64,000 nucleotides of DNA from the NCBI GenBank assembly GCA_038243635.1, contig JBBSQW010000003.1, forward strand, positions 62,001 through 126,000. Direction: 5' to 3'. A program made the position numbers and the translations under genes. Positions 45,093 to 53,236 of this stretch are shown here, in pieces; position 1 is the stretch's first letter; the number at the start of each line of letters is the position of its first letter. Source of the DNA: Pseudopedobacter sp038243635. GTDB lineage: Bacteria; Bacteroidota; Bacteroidia; Sphingobacteriales; Sphingobacteriaceae. The notes below the pieces were generated by a model. That model searched no databases and was not told the origin of the DNA. It worked only from the letters and a program-made list of their open reading frames with translations.

Positions 45093-48050
45093 TTACAATT
45101 CTAATTTTATTCCTAATGTAAAAGTCTTTGGTATTGGCTGTCCGTATCCGGAATCATATCCATCGTAGTTAACTAACTCCGGATCTTTACCTGTATATTT
45201 TGTGATTTTAAACAGATTGTTCACAGTAGTATATACATACATCCTTCTTACCTTAACTTTGTCTTTAAGAATTTTTGTAAGATCGTAACCCAGAGAAATT
45301 GTTCTCAATTTCACAAAAGAACCGTCTTCAAGGAATAAGTCCTGATCTGTACGGTATGGTAAAACAGTACTCCACGGGTTATATAATGGGTATTTGTTAT
45401 AGTCACCCGTTTTTTCCCAATAAGTAATTTCTTTTACAGAACCTATATTAGATTGTCCTTCACGATTGATAAAATCAAAACGATTTGCCATGTTTTCGTT
45501 AATGATGTCTCTGCCTATGTTGTAATAAAAGTTAAAATTAAACGACCAGCTCTTATATTGAAATGAGTTATCAAAACCGCCTACCATTATTGGCAAAGCG
45601 TGGCCTTGTAAAACTTTATCATTGTTATCAATCTTATTATCGTTGTTCAAATCGCTCCAGTTTGGGTCTCCAGCTTTAAGTGTAATGCCTTTATAAGTTC
45701 TGGCTACTCCATTTACTACTGGCACATCAGCGTCTGCAGTGTAAATGCCTTTGTTTTGTAATAACCAATAACTATCTACAGGTTCGCCAACTTTCAATAA
45801 TCTGTTCTCTATTTCTAGTTCTTGCAAATTATCAGGTAAAGCCAAAAGTCTATTTCTATTTAAATTAAAAGATATAGAAGACGTCCACGTCAGATTTTCA
45901 CCTTTTATCACTTGCCCAGAAACATTAACATCAACCCCTTTGTTATTGATAGACATGCCATCTTTAATAAATTCATTATATCCGTACTCTGAACCACCTG
46001 GTACAGCTACAAGTTGACTTTTCTCGGTTTTGGTATAGAACGTAGCGTCTACATTTAAACGATTCTTAAATAAACCGACAGCTATTTGCGTATTTAACTG
46101 ATCTGAGTATGACCACGGAATACCATAACCTACCCATCCAAAATTATAAGGACGAGTTAAAACTGCAAATGCATTGTAGCCAGGTACCGTTAAATTGCCT
46201 GTGTAACCTACGTTAGACATATATTGTGGTCCCTGAGAATAGTTATCATAGCTATTTAAGCGACCTATTCTACCTACTCCAATTTTAAAATTTAAGGACG
46301 AAATCTCATCAATTTTCGTTAACAAATCTTTTTTAACATTCCAGTCAGCAGAAAATGTTGGCGAAAAAAACCAACGGCTAGTGGGCTGTGCGTTAGACGA
46401 ACCATCCAAACGCAAGACTGTAGAAAAAGTATATTTATCGTTAAAGCTATAAGATCCATTAAAAAAGCCAGATACTAAATTACTGCGTGTCCTATCTAAA
46501 TATCTAAAAACAAGCTCTTTAGGAAACGCTCTTGGCAGTAAATAATCTCCCCTATTAGGATCAGATACCAGCAAGTTGATTTTAATAAAATCGGACGATC
46601 CTTTATAAGCAAATGCGTTATTATACTTATAAGTATCCCATTGGAAAGATTGACCCAACTCTAAAAATAAATTATCTTTTTTATTAACTCTTTTTCTAAA
46701 AGTTGCTGAATTGCTAAACAGGAACCTCTGGTTAAAGCCGTAATAATTGGAAGCATAACTGGTGTTTTGCATTAGAGAACGAGGATAAAAAATATCGCGA
46801 TAACCCTCGTTATAATCAACTGAAAGGTTAGAGTTAAATTTAACCGCTCCTAAATCAATACCGATATTTGCATATCCATTAAAAATATTCGTCTTATTAT
46901 CGTCGAAACCATTATCGTACTGGGAAAGGTACTTTGCATACACCTCTTTATCGGGACTTAAAGGAGAGCTTAAATCAGGGAAGTAATTTACTTGCTGATA
47001 ACGGTCTCTAAGGTTTCTATTTCTATCACGCTCTACACGATTGGCATTTACCATGGCCGAAAATTGCAACCATTTTATTGGGCGCATATTGATATTGAAC
47101 CTCGTACTATAACGGTTTAAAGCAGTCTCATCAGCAACGCCTTGGTTCTGCATATTTCCTAGCGAGAACCTAAAATTAGCTCTATCATTTCCTCCCGTTA
47201 TGGAGGCATTTACGGAGTAAACTAAGGCATTTCTGTAGTATAAATCGTTCCAGTTAGAAGCGCCAAAATACCTATTGCTTAAAGAATCGCTTAAATAAAC
47301 TGGATAAACTTCATTATTAGAATACCTTCCATTTGTAGTGTAAGTATCGTAAAAACGTTGTCTAAACTGGTTCTCGTAATTACCATTTATGGTGGTAACG
47401 TTTGGACGAGGCGCTATGCCGAAATAAGTACTAAACGTAATTCGTTTTACGGTATCGGCAGCTATTGTTTTTAAAACAATAACACCGTTTACTGCCTGTG
47501 GGCCGTATCTTGCGATAGCTTCAACATTTGCCAGCACTTCTACAGAAGCAATATTATCCATATCAATACTGCTAAATAAGTTGGTTGCTGTACCAATTCT
47601 ATTGTCTTGGTATTGTTGAATATCAAATGCAAACGGGTGTTCGGTTATTAAAGGAATACCATCCAATATAACTAAAGGCTGCGCATTGTATAAAGCTTTT
47701 TTATTAAGCAAAGGAACAGCCGAGCCTCTGATAAACATGTTTTGTAGCGTTCCGGGTTCCCCTGAAGGCTCCTGAACATCTACGCCTGCAAAACGTCCTT
47801 TGATGTACTGCTGAAGTGAAACAGCCGGCAACACAGACAAATCTTTAGGACTTTGATAAGCCCTAATTTTCAGCGTGTCTTTTACCTCTTTTGAAGCTGT
47901 TTTACTTTTTGATTTGGAAGTTCCTGATTTTGTAGAATCTTGATATTGGAAAGAACCTCTTTCCTTTTTATCTAAATTCGTTACATTTTCAGCAAAGCAC
48001 ATTAAAGAAGTGCCTACAAAAAACGACAAGGTTAACAATAAGTATCTCAT
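45093..48050 (-). CDS. SusC-family TonB-dependent transporter without the N-terminal carboxypeptidase-like domain
   Basis: This 985-residue protein has a signal peptide (1-20). The usual carboxypeptidase-D-like domain is missing; instead a Ser/Lys/Thr-rich linker (DSTKSGTSKSKSKTASKEVK, ~38-57) leads directly into the plug (DTLKIRAYQSPKDLSVLP, FIRGSAVPLL, VEAIARYGPQAVNGVIVLK). The barrel is complete and ends FTLGIKLEL. It is the first gene of the 14-gene run. No LacI operator lies in the 238 bp upstream, and no clean TAnnTTTG was found there. It pairs with the SusD 47 bp downstream. Confidence 0.9.
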   Translation of the reverse strand: MRYLLLTLSFFVGTSLMCFAENVTNLDKKERGSFQYQDSTKSGTSKSKSKTASKEVKDTLKIRAYQSPKDLSVLPAVSLQQYIKGRFAGVDVQEPSGEPGTLQNMFIRGSAVPLLNKKALYNAQPLVILDGIPLITEHPFAFDIQQYQDNRIGTATNLFSSIDMDNIASVEVLANVEAIARYGPQAVNGVIVLKTIAADTVKRITFSTYFGIAPRPNVTTINGNYENQFRQRFYDTYTTNGRYSNNEVYPVYLSDSLSNRYFGASNWNDLYYRNALVYSVNASITGGNDRANFRFSLGNMQNQGVADETALNRYSTRFNINMRPIKWLQFSAMVNANRVERDRNRNLRDRYQQVNYFPDLSSPLSPDKEVYAKYLSQYDNGFDDNKTNIFNGYANIGIDLGAVKFNSNLSVDYNEGYRDIFYPRSLMQNTSYASNYYGFNQRFLFSNSATFRKRVNKKDNLFLELGQSFQWDTYKYNNAFAYKGSSDFIKINLLVSDPNRGDYLLPRAFPKELVFRYLDRTRSNLVSGFFNGSYSFNDKYTFSTVLRLDGSSNAQPTSRWFFSPTFSADWNVKKDLLTKIDEISSLNFKIGVGRIGRLNSYDNYSQGPQYMSNVGYTGNLTVPGYNAFAVLTRPYNFGWVGYGIPWSYSDQLNTQIAVGLFKNRLNVDATFYTKTEKSQLVAVPGGSEYGYNEFIKDGMSINNKGVDVNVSGQVIKGENLTWTSSISFNLNRNRLLALPDNLQELEIENRLLKVGEPVDSYWLLQNKGIYTADADVPVVNGVARTYKGITLKAGDPNWSDLNNDNKIDNNDKVLQGHALPIMVGGFDNSFQYKSWSFNFNFYYNIGRDIINENMANRFDFINREGQSNIGSVKEITYWEKTGDYNKYPLYNPWSTVLPYRTDQDLFLEDGSFVKLRTISLGYDLTKILKDKVKVRRMYVYTTVNNLFKITKYTGKDPELVNYDGYDSGYGQPIPKTFTLGIKLEL

Positions 48051-48288
48051 AATTATTTATTCATAATTTTATTTGATAAATTCTCTCTAAAACAGCCCTA
48101 GCGATAGAACTATTTATTTTTTTACGGAGATGGTTAGGTGTAATTGGTGCGTAAAACTTTATTCATATGTTTATTTAAATGATTAGTGTAAGTTATTTAT
48201 AAAATGCTGTTTTTATTGATAATTATAATTTTAAGATAAGCAACGAAAATAATTTAGAAAACTATTCTGGTCACTTATTTTTTTTTAT

Positions 48289-50748
48289 TTATTTAAAATG
48301 GTTTTCTAAGGATTTAATAAAATATCCTCCAACTACACTTCTAGCTTGAAAGCCCACTTTTTTACCGTCAGTTGTCTCATGCCAATCTGACAAGGGCACC
48401 CTGTTTGGTGTTTCAATTATATATTTATAAACGGGATCTACAAGCACTTTAAAATCTGCTGCGTTATCAGTCAGCGTTGCAGTCCACAAAATCCAATCAG
48501 ATTTTGTATAAGTTCTACGGCTATCTAAAGGCAAGCCGTAAGCGTTTTGCTTAGTTAAATAAAACGCAACCTCTTTTTGATAAACCTCTTTTGGGAATAG
48601 ATCTAATTTTAAAAGTTTATCCCAAACCAAATTATATTTTTGACTCCATGTTCCTTTATCATTAAAAGTTAAAGCGTAGTGGTCGCCATCTTTTGCTAAG
48701 TCCATCCATTTAACAACCATATGCTTTGCTGCGGCTTTAAACTTATCGGCAGTTGTTTTTTCTTCAAGCATATCTGCTAACATGGCGTAGCTTCCTAAAG
48801 CGACTATCGCTTTTACAGATAAATTACTATTCCTGGCCAAGTGGCCTGCAAAATCGTCGGTAGAAAGCTGACTAGCTGGGTCAAACCCTTCTTTTAATAG
48901 GTAATTTGCCCAAACAGATAGCGTTTCCCAATGTTTTTTCGCATAATCTGCGTTTCCCTCTGCTTTAGCAATAGCCCCAGTTAAAATTAACATATTACCT
49001 GCCTCTTCTACTGGCATATCTTCGCCATAGGTTTGTCCGTTTGCTATTGGATACGTACCTAAATCATGTGCAGGGAACGGCTTTTTCCATTTACCACTTT
49101 CGCTATAATAAAAAATACCGTTTAACATCCCTTTCATTAATTCAGGGTTGTATTCTAAAAACAAAGGTGCAGATGGATAAGTAATATCCACGGTATTGAT
49201 AGATCCATTACTGTGATTTTCTTTCGATAAGAACAAGATCTCACCTTCGGGACTTTTCACTAATTTATGTGCTGCAATTGCCTGTCTGTAAGCAACCACG
49301 CATAGTTTAGCATAGTTTTCTCCCGAAGCGGCTAGTGCCTCTTTATAAATTTTACTGTCTGTTTCATTACAAGTTTTTATTACTTCCGAATATTGTTTTG
49401 ATGCCAAATCTATTTGATCTTCAAAATTCTCGGAACCGCTTTTTTTCCACCAGGGAGATAATGCTTTATGAAAATATTCTATAGGCTTGATGTCATCATA
49501 AGCAATCATCATAAATTTCTCTGTTGCCTTTGCACCTACTTTCCCGAAAGGAATTACTGTACTTAACATGATATTTTTACCTTTAGATTGCTTGCTTGCA
49601 AGTGCAGCACCTTTAACAAATGCAGCTAATGCATTAGCTTCTGATGATATATATTGATTCGCATTTTGCGCCTTTGGTACGGCAGCATACATATAACCCC
49701 AATCTATACGGATCACATCACCTTTTCTTTTCAAAATTGGTTGTTCTGTTGTGCCTACTTTAAGCAAACTGTTTGTAGCAGTACTTTGTGCAGAGGCTAT
49801 AACTTCTTGAGATGGATCGTTAACTGCGATATTACTAGATGCACCAGTGAAAATTTTAACTTGATGCTCCGCTCCGTCATTACTTTCTACTTTATACGTA
49901 ATGTAAGAAACGGGACGAGCCAATAAATCTAAATCAGTTAAAATTAAAGGAGAGGTAAACGTAACTTTTAGGTTTATTTTGCCACAAACAAAATCATAGA
50001 TCGTTTGGGTAGCCCTAATTTCTACTTTCTGCTGTTTTGCCACTAAGATTTGGTCATTAGCTACAATAGGCAATTCTTCTACAATACCGGCATCTAACCA
50101 ACGACCACCTGCAGAGTTAGCACAATGTATAGCTAAAATGTTGTTCCCTACTTTTAATAAACTTGCATCTATTTCAACATAAGACAATCTATTTGTCCAA
50201 CCCTCTTTAGCATGAGCTTTTTTTCCATTAATATATACTTCAATATTATCATCGTGATTAATTCTTAGATATACTTTATTTGAAGTAAGCTTATTCAAAT
50301 TAAAAGTTCTACGAAACCAAATGTCATCACTTTTCCATTCGGTTTTTGCCTTTCCTTTATCATCACCAAAAGGTGCCACCCCTGTTTTCCAGCCTTTATC
50401 GTTAAAATCTATATTTTTCCAATTACTGCCTGGTGCAGATTCGGTATATTTTGCTTGATAATTCTCTTCTTCTGTAGTTGATAAAATGGTCTTGTAATTT
50501 TTAGACTCTGCTCCCAAAAACCTGTAGTTTTTTCCGTCAACGTTTACCACCCCTATCAAAGATTGGTTTTCTTCTGTCCAGTGCTTAGTGGTGGATTCAG
50601 TTAAATTGTCCGTCATGGTCCAGATGCTAAAATTTGGATCATGAGTAATTAAAGGATAGGCAGGAGCTTTGGTAGCTTGCCCAAGGGATGAAACAATACA
50701 AGTTGTTACAATGCCCGCTGTAAGAATAATTTTACGATGTAGTAGCAT
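48289..50748 (-). CDS. DUF4965/DUF1793 glutaminase A-like exported protein 1, with inserted beta-sandwich module
   Basis: This 819-residue protein has a signal peptide (1-23, ending SLGQ). The layout is that of Aspergillus GtaA-like proteins: an N-terminal DUF4964-type block (APAYPLITHDPNFSIWTMTD), a DUF5127/DUF4965 centre and an (alpha/alpha)6-like DUF1793 C-domain (STDDFAGHLARNSNLSVKAI, GLPLDSRRTYTKSDWILWTA). Inserted at ~105-230 is a galactose-binding-like jelly roll (DDIWFRRTFNLNK, INHDDNIEVYINGKK, NNILAIHCANSAGGRWLDAG). True substrate unknown; glutaminase activity is known for the fungal relative, whereas its clustering with mannosidases suggests a glycoside target. It has its own operator-bearing promoter. 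Confidence 0.8.
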   Translation of the reverse strand: MLLHRKIILTAGIVTTCIVSSLGQATKAPAYPLITHDPNFSIWTMTDNLTESTTKHWTEENQSLIGVVNVDGKNYRFLGAESKNYKTILSTTEEENYQAKYTESAPGSNWKNIDFNDKGWKTGVAPFGDDKGKAKTEWKSDDIWFRRTFNLNKLTSNKVYLRINHDDNIEVYINGKKAHAKEGWTNRLSYVEIDASLLKVGNNILAIHCANSAGGRWLDAGIVEELPIVANDQILVAKQQKVEIRATQTIYDFVCGKINLKVTFTSPLILTDLDLLARPVSYITYKVESNDGAEHQVKIFTGASSNIAVNDPSQEVIASAQSTATNSLLKVGTTEQPILKRKGDVIRIDWGYMYAAVPKAQNANQYISSEANALAAFVKGAALASKQSKGKNIMLSTVIPFGKVGAKATEKFMMIAYDDIKPIEYFHKALSPWWKKSGSENFEDQIDLASKQYSEVIKTCNETDSKIYKEALAASGENYAKLCVVAYRQAIAAHKLVKSPEGEILFLSKENHSNGSINTVDITYPSAPLFLEYNPELMKGMLNGIFYYSESGKWKKPFPAHDLGTYPIANGQTYGEDMPVEEAGNMLILTGAIAKAEGNADYAKKHWETLSVWANYLLKEGFDPASQLSTDDFAGHLARNSNLSVKAIVALGSYAMLADMLEEKTTADKFKAAAKHMVVKWMDLAKDGDHYALTFNDKGTWSQKYNLVWDKLLKLDLFPKEVYQKEVAFYLTKQNAYGLPLDSRRTYTKSDWILWTATLTDNAADFKVLVDPVYKYIIETPNRVPLSDWHETTDGKKVGFQARSVVGGYFIKSLENHFK

Positions 50749-50830
50749 AAAAAGGATTGTAACCTTAAAAATTTAGACTTGAGACAATAACGTTTATAAA
50801 TGGTTTCTCTGGCTTTCACCTTATGATAAT

Positions 50831-50860
50831 CAAATGTAATTAAATAAAACGTTTTAGCAA
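50831..50860 (-). promoter_or_regulatory. Promoter with LacI-type operator for DUF4965 protein 1
   Basis: Minus strand: TTG (50860-50858), operator CTAAAACGTTTTAT (50857-50844), five bases, then TACATTTG (50838-50831), with 19 bp between the elements. The start codon is 82 bp downstream. The operator is of the AAAC half-site type. Confidence 0.68.
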
Positions 50861-50937
50861 ATATTTTTAAAAAAAGTTATTTTTTTTTATTGACCCCATT
50901 AAAACCGCTGATAAACAACGTACAAACTTAGGCTATA

Positions 50938-53016
50938 CTACTTCCCTGCTTCTGATATCCATTGATTATCAATACCCCAAGCCTTATTCGGAGCTTTGGA
51001 TGATATAAACTGAAGCGTACCTCCATTCATCAGCTCTTCGTAGCTAAGCCAATTACGTTCAAGATTTTTTCCATTAAAAATAACCGCATGTATATATCTA
51101 TCCGTTTTGTTATAATTCTTAATTTCAATATTGAGTTCCGTATGTGGCTTTAACCTCATCTTTATGGATTTAAACAAAGGTAAATGAAGGTAAAAAACAG
51201 GTTCTCCAATGCAAGCCGGAGAAACTCCTAAACCTGCAAGGACAAACCAAGAAGACATGGCACCAGCATCATCATCCATGGTTCTTAAAAATGCTTGTGG
51301 TTTATTATTATAAATATGACCAATATGAGAACCTATCCCTCTGCTATTATCATTAAAATAATGTTGAACCATGGTATCAATAGCGATCTTGCGTATTAAA
51401 TCTTGAGCTTTCCAAGGCTCTTGCGTGGCATTATATAAATAAGGTACTTGGATATCGGGCTCATTGGCATGGTTGTAATAATCGTTATCAAAAAACTGCT
51501 TCAGCTGCTTAGTGAACTCGGCTTCACCACCAGCCAGCTCTTTTAAACCAGCAATATCAAAAGGTACCATCCAGCGGTATTGCCATACCGTACCTTGATA
51601 CATCCCTCTTGCAGACATTGCATCCAAGTCGTTACGCGTAAGGTCCTTAAAATCTTTCTCCCAATATTTTTTATAGGTTAGCGCTTTTTTCAAGTAAGCT
51701 TTACTCTTTTCTTTCTCTCCTATTTTTAATAAAATTTGAGAAAAGGCCCAAGTATCGTAACAGGATTCTAACGCTTTATCTGGACTTTTAAAATCCAGTT
51801 TGTTAATCTCTTCTTCTAATGGTTTTATGATAGCTAATAAAGGTAATTCGTATCCTTTATTTATAGCATCCAATATAACCACAACAGCATGTTCGGTTCG
51901 TACCGTATTTGAAGGTTCATTTTGCGTAGCGTAATCTTTTTTTCCGTATTTATACAATGATGCTATTGAACGGGAAAAATCTCCAAACAATGAAGGAAAA
52001 GCCAAAGAGAACAGCGGAAGCTGCGTTTTATAGTTATCCCAAATTGCCCAACCGTTATAATAAACTTCTGTGCTTTTTTGCTTTGTACCATCGTTTGCAG
52101 TATAAGTACCGTCTGACTCAGAAATTTTAAAAGGAGATTGTAAACTCCTATATAATAAAGAATAAAATAGTTTTGTCCTCTCCTTATCTCCTTTTACTTC
52201 TATTTTACCCAGCAGCTGATTCCAATAATCAGTCGTTTGTTGCTTTAAGCTGCTAAAACTGGTCGAGTTGATCTGGGCTTTAGCGTAGGTTACGTTTACG
52301 GCAGAAATTCCAACACGCAACTCCACTAGATCGCTTTTACTCTCAATATGGGCTATCAGCTTATGATCTCCCAAATCTTCCCATCTTACCTTTTCACTAA
52401 TTTGTAGCGAATAATAAAATTTAAACTTCCCGGCATTACAGGTTGTCCCCGAAACGATTGAGCCTTCTATATGATTTCCGTTAATTTGATGTTCTTCGCT
52501 GTGAAAACCGTTGGCAAGCACACTACTCAAATCTATATAAAGACTCTTCTTCTTTTCATTTGGAAAAAAATATTGATGCACTCCTTGATTATTATTAACA
52601 ACAAACGAAGCTTTGATTCCGTTTTGGAAACTTACTTCGTAAAACCCAGGATTGCCTTTTTCTGATACTTTTATTAATTTCTGATTGATATTATCACCGA
52701 TAAAAGGCTTTACTAAAATATTGCCTCCGCTACCTGCGCATCCAACACCCTCCATTCTGCCATGGCTAAAACCTAAAAACTCTTTTGCGTAAAAATCATA
52801 ACCAGTATGGGTTTTTGGATAAGTTATAGGTCCAATGCTCATCATCCCGAAAGGATATGATGCAGACGGAGAAACTTGTCCATGATCACCTGAAGTGCCT
52901 AAAAACACATTTATAAAGTCAGTTGGCTTTGGCGTTTTAAATTTAGCAAAACTGCTATTACAAACCATTAAAACCACAAACCATACAACACATAATATTC
53001 TTAACAATTTGAACAT
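50938..53016 (-). CDS. GH92 alpha-mannosidase with canonical catalytic Glu
   Basis: From ATG 53016 the protein has 692 residues with a signal peptide (1-24); ATG 53034 is an alternative start. GH92 marks: NVFLGTSGDHGQVSPSASYP, GFSHGRMEGVGCAGSGGNIL, NGWAIWDNYKTQLPL, DDDAGAMSSWFVLAGLG and HANEPDIQVPYLYNATQEPW. Here the general-acid Glu519 is present in ANEP, unlike the two other GH92 genes. It should be an ordinary exo-alpha-mannosidase, probably alpha-1,2 or alpha-1,3, acting in the periplasm. It is separated from DUF4965 protein 1 by 189 bp holding a promoter, and is divergent from DUF4965 protein 2. Confidence 0.9.
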   Translation of the reverse strand: MFKLLRILCVVWFVVLMVCNSSFAKFKTPKPTDFINVFLGTSGDHGQVSPSASYPFGMMSIGPITYPKTHTGYDFYAKEFLGFSHGRMEGVGCAGSGGNILVKPFIGDNINQKLIKVSEKGNPGFYEVSFQNGIKASFVVNNNQGVHQYFFPNEKKKSLYIDLSSVLANGFHSEEHQINGNHIEGSIVSGTTCNAGKFKFYYSLQISEKVRWEDLGDHKLIAHIESKSDLVELRVGISAVNVTYAKAQINSTSFSSLKQQTTDYWNQLLGKIEVKGDKERTKLFYSLLYRSLQSPFKISESDGTYTANDGTKQKSTEVYYNGWAIWDNYKTQLPLFSLAFPSLFGDFSRSIASLYKYGKKDYATQNEPSNTVRTEHAVVVILDAINKGYELPLLAIIKPLEEEINKLDFKSPDKALESCYDTWAFSQILLKIGEKEKSKAYLKKALTYKKYWEKDFKDLTRNDLDAMSARGMYQGTVWQYRWMVPFDIAGLKELAGGEAEFTKQLKQFFDNDYYNHANEPDIQVPYLYNATQEPWKAQDLIRKIAIDTMVQHYFNDNSRGIGSHIGHIYNNKPQAFLRTMDDDAGAMSSWFVLAGLGVSPACIGEPVFYLHLPLFKSIKMRLKPHTELNIEIKNYNKTDRYIHAVIFNGKNLERNWLSYEELMNGGTLQFISSKAPNKAWGIDNQWISEAGK

Positions 53017-53140
53017 TTTTATATTTCTGAGCATAATACTTATATCACTTTGCACCAAAAATTACCATTCCGGGTTGTAACGGTAGAAGATTACATTACT
53101 TATTATTTAAAAGGACGTTTTTGGCAATACTTGGTATTAT

Positions 53141-53192
53141 CAAAACTATAATATTATTTTTAAAGCTAAAACATTTTAGTCGTTTAAATTTA
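53141..53192. promoter_or_regulatory. Divergent promoter region with shared LacI-type operator
   Basis: The palindrome CTAAAACATTTTAG (53166-53179) is followed on the plus strand after five bases by TAAATTTA (53185-53192), a one-mismatch -7 element for DUF4965 protein 2. On the minus strand TAGTTTTG (53148-53141) is a -7 element for GH92; its -33 region would fall inside the same operator. One bound repressor could thus control both genes. Confidence 0.6.
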
Positions 53193-53236
53193 AATTGTAC
53201 TTTGCCAGCTCATTTATAAACTATTTTTACTCAAAC

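Noticed and set aside
48051..48288. LacI-type operator ahead of the 24-kb operon
   Set aside because: Only a half-site-like CTAAAAC (48087-48093) with no matching second arm and no TAnnTTTG at the proper spacing was found.
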